From Spyradocola merdavium (GTDB taxonomy: Bacteria; Bacillota; Clostridia; Christensenellales; UBA1750), in assembly GCA_018711265.1 (NCBI GenBank), contig DVIM01000040.1:1-56946 (forward strand): a DNA stretch of 56,946 nucleotides. Direction: 5' to 3'. Of the stretch, positions 16,142 to 23,043 are shown one piece after another. The stretch's first letter is position 1; each line of letters starts with the position of its first letter. The notes beneath the pieces were generated by a model. The model saw nothing but the letters and a program-made list of their open reading frames with translations. It had not been told where the DNA came from and ran no database searches. The position numbers were made by a program, and so were the translations under genes.

Positions 16142-17574
16142 AGCCCGAGCGACTCCTGGGCAAAGCGCGCAAAGTCCTGCTGGACGAGGCGGAGCGCGCC
16201 GCCGCGCAGGTCGAGCACGCTCGTGCAGAGCCTGCGCAGCAGGTAGAGGTCGTGCGAGGCGATCAGGAGCGTGCCGTTGTAGCTGGCCAGCGTCTCCTCC
16301 AGCTGCTCGCGCGCGGGCAGGTCCAGGTGGTTCGTTGGCTCGTCCAGCAGCAGGAAGTCCTCCTGGCGCAGGATGGCCATGGCGAGCTTGCACTTCATCT
16401 GCTCGCCAAAGGAGAGGGCGCGCGCGGGCTGCGCGAGCTGGCGGGACGTGAGCCCCAGGTTGTTGAGCAGCCTGCGCTCCGCGCCGCCGACCGTCCCCAG
16501 CTCCGCCTGGAGCAGGGCGAGCACGGTCTGCTCCGTATCGGTGAAGGCGAAGTCCTGCCGGATCAGGCAGGGCCGCGCGCTGGGCGAGACCCAGAGCTCG
16601 CCCTCGAAGGACTCCTCGCCGGCGATCATGCGCAGCAGCGTGGTCTTTCCCGCGCCGTTTTCGCCAAAGAGCGCCACGCGGTCCCCGCCGCGCAGGGCAA
16701 AGGACGCGCCGGTGAACAGCGCGTGCGCGCCAAAGCGCTTGCCAAGGTCCTTCGCCTCGAGGATGCGGCGGCTGTGCGCGCTCTGGCCCTCGATTTCGAA
16801 GCGCACGCGGCGCTCGGCCTTGGGGCGCTCGGGCGCGGCCTCGCGCATCCGCTCCAGGCGGCGGATGTCGTTTTTGACCTTTTTGTCCATCTTTTTGGCG
16901 CTGGCGCGCCGCTTTTCCTTTTCGCCCATCTTCAGGCCGCTGGAGGGCGCCTCCGTGGACTTGCGGTGCGCGGTCTGGGCGCGCTGGCGCAGGGCGGCGA
17001 TGTCCTCCTCGAGCGCGCGCTGGCGCCGCTGCCCGACCTCGTACTGGTGGAGCTGTTCCGCGTAGCGCTGCGCCTTCTGCGCGCGGTAGTCGGAGTAGCC
17101 GCCCGCGTATTCCGTGAGGCGGCCGTCCGCAAGCTCCAGGATGCGGTCCGCGACGGCGTCCAGGAAGTAGCGGTCGTGGGAGACGACGAGCGTCGCGGCG
17201 CGCAGCGCTTGCAGGCGCTGCAGGAGGTAGGCGATGTTGCGCGCGTCCAGGTGATTGGTCGGCTCGTCCAGGAGGAGCAGGCCCGGCTGCTGGGCGAGGA
17301 CCGCGTCCAGCGCCGCGCGCGTGCGCTCGCCGCCGGAGAGCGCGTCCGCGGCCCGCTGCTCCTGGCGCAGGAAGCCCAGCGCGCAGGTCGTGCGCACAAG
17401 GCCGGAGTCCGGCAGGAGCTCGCCGGCGATCAGGCGCAAGAGCGTGGTCTTGCCCGCGCCGTTCGGGCCCACAAGGCCCACGCATTCGCCGGTTTCCAGG
17501 GAAAAGGAGAGATTGTCCAGCAGGGTTCTGTCGCCCAGCGACAGGGTGAGGCTGCGAACGAGAAGCAGCGGCAT
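16138..17574 (-). CDS. ABC-F family ATPase
   Basis: The 478-residue protein has two ABC domains and no membrane helix. The first has GPNGAGKTT, LSGGERTR and LLLLDEPTNHLD; the second GENGAGKTT, LSFGEQMKCKLAMA (a non-standard signature) and LLLDEPTNHLD. A charged linker of about 80 residues, rich in Lys and Arg, joins them (about 185-265). ABC-F proteins bind the ribosome at the E site; some rescue translation and others protect from antibiotics. The short C-terminal end and the leader with a terminator directly upstream resemble the antibiotic-protection group, but this is inference. ATG 17574 has GGGGGA upstream; ATGs at 17580 and 17595 are less well placed. Confidence 0.85.
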   Translation of the reverse strand: MPLLLVRSLTLSLGDRTLLDNLSFSLETGECVGLVGPNGAGKTTLLRLIAGELLPDSGLVRTTCALGFLRQEQRAADALSGGERTRAALDAVLAQQPGLLLLDEPTNHLDARNIAYLLQRLQALRAATLVVSHDRYFLDAVADRILELADGRLTEYAGGYSDYRAQKAQRYAEQLHQYEVGQRRQRALEEDIAALRQRAQTAHRKSTEAPSSGLKMGEKEKRRASAKKMDKKVKNDIRRLERMREAAPERPKAERRVRFEIEGQSAHSRRILEAKDLGKRFGAHALFTGASFALRGGDRVALFGENGAGKTTLLRMIAGEESFEGELWVSPSARPCLIRQDFAFTDTEQTVLALLQAELGTVGGAERRLLNNLGLTSRQLAQPARALSFGEQMKCKLAMAILRQEDFLLLDEPTNHLDLPAREQLEETLASYNGTLLIASHDLYLLRRLCTSVLDLRGGALRLVQQDFARFAQESLGL

Positions 17575-17586
17575 GTGCATTCCCCC

Positions 17587-17619
17587 AAAATACAAAACGT
17601 CCCCGCGCAGGCGGGGACG
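17587..17619 (-). terminator. Terminator in the leader of the ABC-F gene (candidate attenuator)
   Basis: On the minus strand a perfect 9-bp GC-rich stem (17611-17619 with 17598-17606) with a 4-base loop is followed by TTTTGTATTTT and then directly by the ribosome binding site of the ABC-F gene. A terminator between promoter and start codon is the layout of transcription attenuation. Confidence 0.7.
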
Positions 17620-17822
17620 GAGAATTCAGCCGCAAAGGGCGCAAAGGCGCGCAAAAAAACAGGCGGGCAAAATCCTTCCGCACACCCCATTCTGCGCGCA
17701 GGCAAAGCAGGCCCCTTTTCGCGAAAAAAGGGAACGCTTCACCCAGGTTCAGAAATGAGTGCGTCGGTTAGATCTTCCTCATGCCTGTCCTATGCCCTCC
17801 TCACTTGGGAATCTTCCACCTC
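17620..17822 (-). promoter_or_regulatory. About 240-base leader of the ABC-F gene
   Basis: From the promoter at 17823-17851 the transcript would run about 240 bases before ATG 17574. The leader contains an AGGAGG (17796-17801) followed by a five-codon frame, ATG at 17782 to TAA at 17768 (M-R-K-I), a candidate leader peptide with a long 13-base spacing. A CCCTTTT/AAAAGGG hairpin lies further downstream. Whether these regions pair with the terminator arm I could not establish by eye. Confidence 0.45.
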
Positions 17823-17851
17823 AGGATACAATGCGCGGCGCGCGCTGTCAA
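17823..17851 (-). promoter_or_regulatory. Promoter of the ABC-F gene
   Basis: On the minus strand a perfect TTGACA (17846-17851), 17 bases, TATCCT (17823-17828). The -35 box overlaps the stop codon that ends the ACT-domain remnant. Confidence 0.75.
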
Positions 17852-18111
17852 GAGGCAATTTCGCAGCCCGCATCCTCCAGCGCACGAAGGGCGGCTGTCA
17901 GGCGGGAGAGGATGCCGATCAGGGAGAAGTCCAGCACGCCCTCGACGCGGAGCGCGCGCCAGGGCGTCTGCGGGCGCCTTCGCGCTCTCGCACACGAGGG
18001 AGAGTTCCTCGTCCGTCCGGATTCGTCCACGCCGGAGGCAGAAGCGATGCGGCAGACGGAATACGCCTCCGGAAAGACGCGCAGGCGAAGCGCGGCAGGG
18101 GAAGAAGCCAT
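17848..18111 (-). pseudogene. Broken CASTOR/ACT-domain protein gene
   Basis: An intact ribosome binding site (AGGAGGG) and ATG 18111 begin a frame reading AALRLRVFPEAYSVCRI, typical of the N-terminus of CASTOR/ACT domain proteins. Near 18011-18020 the frame is lost: the expected LSLVCESAKAPADALA continues in another frame. Near 17955-17970 the first frame resumes with WRALRVEGVLDFSLIGIL. The expected C-terminal strand with a YDTD-type motif is missing; a stop at 17848 coincides with the next promoter. Two compensating shifts and a truncation suggest a decaying gene. Sequencing error could explain the shifts but not the missing end. Confidence 0.7.
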
Positions 18112-18187
18112 GGAATCCCTCCTGTTTTCAGGCGTTTTGCGCAAACGAAAAGGCGGCGCAGCGCGCCGCCTGTCGGTCGGTGAAAAA

Positions 18188-18541
18188 TCAGATTTCCTCG
18201 TCGGGATCGTCGCCGACTTCTTCGCCGTCGAAGCGGCGCTGCACGATGGCGATGAGCTTTTCCATCAGGCTGTCGTCCTCGATGGGCACAAACTCTTCCA
18301 TGTCGTCGTCCATCTGGACGATCTTCATGATGTAGACTTCCTGATCTGCGCAGCCCTCGCAAGCCTCGTCGTCGCAGGTCTCCTCGTCGTGGGCGCACTC
18401 CTCGCAGCCGCACTCCGCGTCCTCCGCATCGGACAACACGGCGTATTCCTGGCCGTTGTAGAAGAAGTAGTCCATGACCTCCAGTTCAAAGTCGTTGCCT
18501 TCGTCGTCGGTGAAGACGACAATATCGCGCTCGTCCTGCAT
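18188..18541 (-). CDS. DUF1292 protein with an inserted cysteine-rich acidic loop
   Basis: The 117-residue, very acidic protein matches DUF1292 in IVVFTDDEGNDFELEVMDYF, YNGQEYAVL and the C-terminal EVYIMKIV. Function of the family is unknown; its genes are common in Clostridia and Bacilli. Between residues 41 and 66 it carries six Cys (44, 46, 49, 56, 61, 64) in C-x-C-x2-C and C-x4-C-x2-C spacing among Asp and Glu. This is longer than the usual loop and could bind metal. ATG 18541 has GAGGTG seven bases upstream and a good promoter at 18575-18603. Confidence 0.8.
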   Translation of the reverse strand: MQDERDIVVFTDDEGNDFELEVMDYFFYNGQEYAVLSDAEDAECGCEECAHDEETCDDEACEGCADQEVYIMKIVQMDDDMEEFVPIEDDSLMEKLIAIVQRRFDGEEVGDDPDEEI

Positions 18542-18574
18542 GGGTTTGCACCTCGCTTCCGTATTTCCACGCCT

Positions 18575-18603
18575 ATTGTACCCCAAATGCAGAAAAGGTG
18601 CAA
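18575..18603 (-). promoter_or_regulatory. Promoter of the DUF1292 gene
   Basis: On the minus strand TTGCAC (18598-18603), a 17-base spacer and TACAAT (18575-18580), 33 bases before the start codon. Confidence 0.65.
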
Positions 18604-18633
18604 GCGGAATCTTGGAAACGGAGCGAGAAGCTT

Positions 18634-19007
18634 TTATTTTTTTTGCGCAAAGTCCAGGGCCTGGCATACCCAGGAAAAGAGCTCTGCGTCCAGGTCCTCC
18701 CGGCGGGAGAGGACGATGTGATGCGTCCACCTTCCGGGATAGGCCTCGGTCCTTGCCGCGACGCGGGGGGAGAGGAGCGGCGCGGACAGCCCCAGGGTCA
18801 GCACGAAGGAAGCGGGCGGCAGCTTGGCCTTGGGCAGGACGCGCAGGCAAAGACGCGCCCGCACAAGAGCGAGATCTGCGTCTTGCAGACCTTCTCCTGG
18901 ACCGCGGGGCAAATCCTGCGCACGCCGCAGAGAAACTCCGCGTAGAGCGGCAGCGCCTCCAGGTGGGAGTCGAAAAAGAGCGCGGTTCGGGGGTCGAGTT
19001 CCGGCAT
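18634..19007 (-). pseudogene. Frameshifted DUF5655-like gene
   Basis: From ATG 19007 (GGAGGAGGG six bases upstream) the frame reads MPELDPRTALFFDSHLEALPLYAEF and VQEKVCKTQISLLCGRVFACA, as in DUF5655 proteins. Near 18837-18840 the frame is lost and the expected continuation, LPKAKLPPASFVLTLGL, then PGRWTHHIVL, runs in the neighbouring frame to a stop at 18634. One missing base in GCGTCCTGCCC explains it. With the shift repaired the protein would have about 124 residues, the family length. It is either a recent pseudogene or a sequence error. Confidence 0.72.
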
Positions 19008-19068
19008 GTGCATCCCTCCTCCAAGAAGAGTATAGAGCGCGGGGCGGACTTTGGGAAGGGTCCTTCGC

Positions 19069-19097
19069 TTTCTTTTTGCGCGAAAATCGTGTATAAT
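19069..19097 (+). promoter_or_regulatory. Candidate promoter of the GNAT-addBA run
   Basis: A perfect TATAAT (19092-19097) lies 32 bases before ATG 19129; the -35 region (TTTCTT, 17 bases upstream) is weak. Confidence 0.5.
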
Positions 19098-19128
19098 GGA
19101 CGAAAATGCATTTGGGGGAGAGGAAGCC

Positions 19129-19641
19129 ATGGTAACGGGAAAGTTCATACGCGGAAACGACGACCTGCGCGAGGTGGAGGACGTGCGCATGCGCGTCTTT
19201 GTGGAGGAGCAGGGCTTCCGCGCGGCGGAGGAAATGGACGCCTACGACGCGCGCGCGATCCACTGCCTGCTCTACGACGGCGAGGGGAAACCCGCGGCGA
19301 CCGGACGCCTCTACATCGACGACGACGGCTATTGGCGCATCGGCCGCGTGGCGGTCGCGCGGGAGCGCAGGGGCCAGCAGATGGGCGACCTTGTGATGCG
19401 CATGCTGCTGGACAAGGCCCTGGGTGCGGGGGCAAAGCGCTTCCGCCTCCTGGCGCAGCGGCAGGCGGAGGGGTTCTACAGCCGCTACGGCTTCACCCCC
19501 TACGGTGAGGAGGTCCTGGATCAGGGCGTGCCCCACATCGAGATGGAGGCCACGGACGTCTCCATCCTGCGGGCGGTCTTTTCCGGGTGCCGCGGCGAGG
19601 AGATGCTCCGCCGCGAACAGGAAGGCAAGAAAGAGGAGTAA
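19129..19641 (+). CDS. GNAT N-acetyltransferase
   Basis: The 170-residue protein shows RVFVEEQGF near its start, then AATGRLYIDDDGYWRIGRVAV, and the acetyl-CoA-binding ARERRGQQMGDLVM, ending with YSRYGFTPYGEE. This fits ElaA/YjcF-like GNAT enzymes, which move an acetyl group from acetyl-CoA to an unknown amine. The ATG at 19129 has GAGAGGA four bases upstream. It lies six bases before addB and probably heads that transcript. Confidence 0.83.
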   Translation: MVTGKFIRGNDDLREVEDVRMRVFVEEQGFRAAEEMDAYDARAIHCLLYDGEGKPAATGRLYIDDDGYWRIGRVAVARERRGQQMGDLVMRMLLDKALGAGAKRFRLLAQRQAEGFYSRYGFTPYGEEVLDQGVPHIEMEATDVSILRAVFSGCRGEEMLRREQEGKKEE

Positions 19642-19647
19642 ACCGGC

Positions 19648-22600
19648 ATGGGTGTCATCGGCATTGCGGGGCGCGAAGGCTCCGGCAAGACGCGCGCGTG
19701 CGTGGAGGAGATCCGCGCCCTGCTGCGCCGGGGGGAGCGCGCGCTCTACCTGGTCCCCGAGCAGGACACGGTGGAGGCGGAGCTCTTCCTTTCGCGGGAG
19801 CTGAACTTGGACGTGCTCTGGAACCTGGAGGTGCTCTCGCCCACTCGCCTTGCGCAGCGCATCCGCGGCGAGGCGGGCGGCAGCGCGCGCGTCCTGCTCA
19901 CGGACGCGGGCCGCGCCATGGCCCTCAAGGGCGCGCTGCTCTCGCTGCGCGGGAGCCTGCGCTACTTTTCCCAGGGCAGCCAGGGCGCGGCCGACCAGAT
20001 CGGCGATCTGCTGGCCGAGCTCAAGAGCGGGGAGAACGACCCCACCCTCCTGCGCGTGGCCGCGGACCGCATGCCCGCGGGCAGCGCGCTGGCGCAGAAG
20101 GTCTACGACCTGGTCGCCCTGTACGAGGCGTATGAGGACCGGCTCGCCGGGCGGTACCTGGACGGCGAGGACGCCCTGCGCCGCAGCGCGGAGCTCGCCG
20201 GCGCGTGCGGGAGCCTTGCGGACCTGACGGTCTTTGCAGACGGGTTCGACGTGTTGCCGCGGACCACGCTGCGGCTGCTGGCCGCGCTGGGCGCAAAGTG
20301 CCGCGCGGTGTACGTGACAAGCGCCCTCAGCGCGCCCGAGGCGCCGGACAGCGCGCTCTTTGCGCCCGCAAGGGACGCGATGCACACGCTCGCCCGCATG
20401 TGCGAGGAGGCGGGCGTGCGCTTTTCCCTGCGGACGCTGCCGGACCGCGCGCTGCCGAACCCGGAGATCGAGCACCTGGCAAAGAACCTGTACGCGGACC
20501 GGCCCCGCCGCTTTGCGGGCGCGCCCCGGCGCGTGCAGGCCGTGCAGGCGCGCGATCCCTACATGGAGGCCGAGCGCGCCGCGGGCTATCTGTTTGAAAA
20601 GTGCCGCCTGGAGGGCTGGCGCTACCGGGACATGGCCATCGTCTGCGCGGACATGGGCGTATACGGCCAGCGGGTCCGCCAGGCGCTCGAGCGGCGGGGG
20701 ATGCGCGCCTATATCGACCAGCAGCCCGCGGCCGCGGACCATCCGGCGGCGCAGTACCTGCTGGCGGCGCTGGCGGGCGCGGCGCGCTACTACCGGCAGG
20801 AGGACATGCTGCGCGCGCTCAAGAGCGGGTACGCGGGCGTGACCGCGCGCGAGGCGGACCGCCTGGAGCTCTACGCCATGGAGCGCGGCCTGGAGGGGCG
20901 CCTGTGGGAAGTGCCCATCGAGGAAAACGACGCCCAGGCGCGCGAGGAGGACGGCGCGCCCCTGCGCTCCCTGGAGGAGATCCGCGCGCGCTTTGTCGGG
21001 CCGATCCGCGCCTTCCGGGAGGGGGGCTTGACGCGGAGCGTGCGCGGCTTCTGCGAGGGCGTGGTGCGGCTGATGGAGGAGGACGACATCGCCGGCCAGC
21101 TCGCCAAGGACCACGCCCGCTGCGCGCAGGAGGGGGACGTGACGCGCATGCAGGTCGTGCGGCAGGCGCAGTCCGCCATCAACCGCGTGCTCGACCAGGC
21201 GGTGGAGCTCTGCGGCGGGGAGCAGATGCGCCTGGAGGACTTTGCGCGCCTGCTGCGCGCGGGGCTTGCGGCCATCTCCATCGGGTCCATCCCCATGTCC
21301 CCGGACGCGGTCTACGTCGGCGAGATCGCGCGCTTTTCCCGGCGGGAGGTGAAGATCCTCTACGTCCTGGGGACGAACGCGGACAGCATCCCCGCCCGGC
21401 GGCAGGATGGCGGAACCTTGCAGGAGGACGAGCGCGCGGAGCTGCTGCGCGCCGCGCGGGAGGCGGGCGTGCAGATCCGCCTCAGCCGCCTGAGCGACCG
21501 CGCGGCCATCGAGCGCATGGCGCTCTACCGCGCCTTCCTCGCGCCGAAGGAGGAGCTCGTCCTCTCCTATGCGGCGGTGGACGCGCGCGGCGCGGCCCTG
21601 CGCAAGAGCCCGCTGCTGCTGCGGCTGGAGGGGCGCGTCTTTCCGCAGATGCGGGAGGCGTGCGGCCTGCTGGGCGACCGCTACGTCTACGCCGGGGCGC
21701 GCCAGTCCATGCGGGAGGCGCTCCTGGCGGGGCTGCGCGCGTACCTGGGCGGCGCGCGCCTGACGCCGGAGCTGCTGGGCCTGGCCGGCGCCCTGCGCGA
21801 GAGCGCGCCCGCGGAGTACGAGCAGACGCTGCGCAGCGCGATCGAGGGCCGGCGGGAGCCGGCGCTGGACGCCGAAACCGCGCACGACCTCTACCTGCGC
21901 GCGCAGAAGAATGCGCGCTACGGCGTGGAGGGGATGATCGCGAGCATCTCGCAGCTGGAATCCTTTGCGCTCTGCCCGTTTGCGCACTTTGTGGGCTACG
22001 GCCTGCGCCCGCGCGAGCTGAAGGAGCCGCGCATGGACGCCCGCGAGCGCGGGACCCTCGAGCACCGCGCGATCGAGGACTTTGCCGGGCGGCTCTACGC
22101 CCGCCAGGACGAGGTCGGGGACGAGGAGGCCGAGCGCCTCATGCGCGAGGTGCTCGAGCCCCTCTTCGAGGAGGAGAGCGCGCACCGGCGCGAGGGCGGC
22201 CTGAGCCGGGCCAACCACCAGGAGATCCGCCGGGCCATGGGCCGCATGAGCCGCCTGATGGCGCTGCAAAAGCGGCTGAGCCGCTTCCGCGTCAGCGCGG
22301 AGGAGCTGGCCTTCACCCCGGCGGACACCGCGCCCCTGTCGCTGCCCAGCGGGGAGCGCGTCTACCTGGAGGGCAAGATCGACCGCGTGGACGTGCTGAA
22401 CCTGCACAGCGACCTCTATGCCCGGGTCATCGACTACAAGACGGGAAACACCGCCCTGGGGCTGGACGACGTCTACTTCGGCCTGCGGCTGCAGCTCTTC
22501 CTGTACCTGGACGCGGTGCTCGCCCTGCGCGGCGCCAAGCCCGCGGGCGTGTTCTACCAGAAGCTCTCCGAGGCGCCGATGCGCCTGGCCGGCGGGCGCA

Positions 22601-23043
22601 TCGACGAAAAGCTCGCCGCGCGCCAGCGGAAGAAGCTGCGCCTGACCGGCTTCATCCTCGAGGACCCGGACGTCATCGAGCAGATGTGCGTGGACCCGGA
22701 GATCATGGACCAGGTGCTGCCCGTGGAGCCCAGGACCAAGGGCGGCCGCGCCCTGCCCGGGGAGTTCACCGAGCGCAGCCGCAGCCGGATGCTCTCGGAG
22801 GAGGCGTTCGGCCTGCTGCGCCGGCACACGCGCAGGAAGCTGGCGGAGCTGGCCGGCGACGCGCTCGCGGGGAAGGCGGCGGTCTCCCCGGCGCTGACGC
22901 AGGACCTGGACGCCTGCAAGTACTGCCGGTTCCGGAGCATCTGCGGCTTTGACGAGAGCCTGCCCGGCTGCGAGCGCCGCAATTTACAGATGGACAGCGA
23001 AGAGGTGCTGCAACGAATGCGCAAGGAGGACGAAAATGCCTGA
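19648..23043 (+). CDS. addB: ATP-dependent helicase/nuclease subunit B (AddB)
   Basis: The 1131-residue protein is the AddB subunit of the double-strand-break repair helicase-nuclease that starts RecA recombination. The N-terminal P-loop is GREGSGKT (8-15). The C-terminal nuclease domain holds EGKIDRVD and VIDYKTGN, a RecB-type catalytic set. Cys776, Cys1090, Cys1093 and Cys1099 match the four cysteines that hold the AddB iron-sulfur cluster, including the 3 and 6 residue spacing of the last three. Its stop overlaps the addA start by eight bases. AGGAG lies nine bases before ATG 19648. Confidence 0.94.
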   Translation: MGVIGIAGREGSGKTRACVEEIRALLRRGERALYLVPEQDTVEAELFLSRELNLDVLWNLEVLSPTRLAQRIRGEAGGSARVLLTDAGRAMALKGALLSLRGSLRYFSQGSQGAADQIGDLLAELKSGENDPTLLRVAADRMPAGSALAQKVYDLVALYEAYEDRLAGRYLDGEDALRRSAELAGACGSLADLTVFADGFDVLPRTTLRLLAALGAKCRAVYVTSALSAPEAPDSALFAPARDAMHTLARMCEEAGVRFSLRTLPDRALPNPEIEHLAKNLYADRPRRFAGAPRRVQAVQARDPYMEAERAAGYLFEKCRLEGWRYRDMAIVCADMGVYGQRVRQALERRGMRAYIDQQPAAADHPAAQYLLAALAGAARYYRQEDMLRALKSGYAGVTAREADRLELYAMERGLEGRLWEVPIEENDAQAREEDGAPLRSLEEIRARFVGPIRAFREGGLTRSVRGFCEGVVRLMEEDDIAGQLAKDHARCAQEGDVTRMQVVRQAQSAINRVLDQAVELCGGEQMRLEDFARLLRAGLAAISIGSIPMSPDAVYVGEIARFSRREVKILYVLGTNADSIPARRQDGGTLQEDERAELLRAAREAGVQIRLSRLSDRAAIERMALYRAFLAPKEELVLSYAAVDARGAALRKSPLLLRLEGRVFPQMREACGLLGDRYVYAGARQSMREALLAGLRAYLGGARLTPELLGLAGALRESAPAEYEQTLRSAIEGRREPALDAETAHDLYLRAQKNARYGVEGMIASISQLESFALCPFAHFVGYGLRPRELKEPRMDARERGTLEHRAIEDFAGRLYARQDEVGDEEAERLMREVLEPLFEEESAHRREGGLSRANHQEIRRAMGRMSRLMALQKRLSRFRVSAEELAFTPADTAPLSLPSGERVYLEGKIDRVDVLNLHSDLYARVIDYKTGNTALGLDDVYFGLRLQLFLYLDAVLALRGAKPAGVFYQKLSEAPMRLAGGRIDEKLAARQRKKLRLTGFILEDPDVIEQMCVDPEIMDQVLPVEPRTKGGRALPGEFTERSRSRMLSEEAFGLLRRHTRRKLAELAGDALAGKAAVSPALTQDLDACKYCRFRSICGFDESLPGCERRNLQMDSEEVLQRMRKEDENA

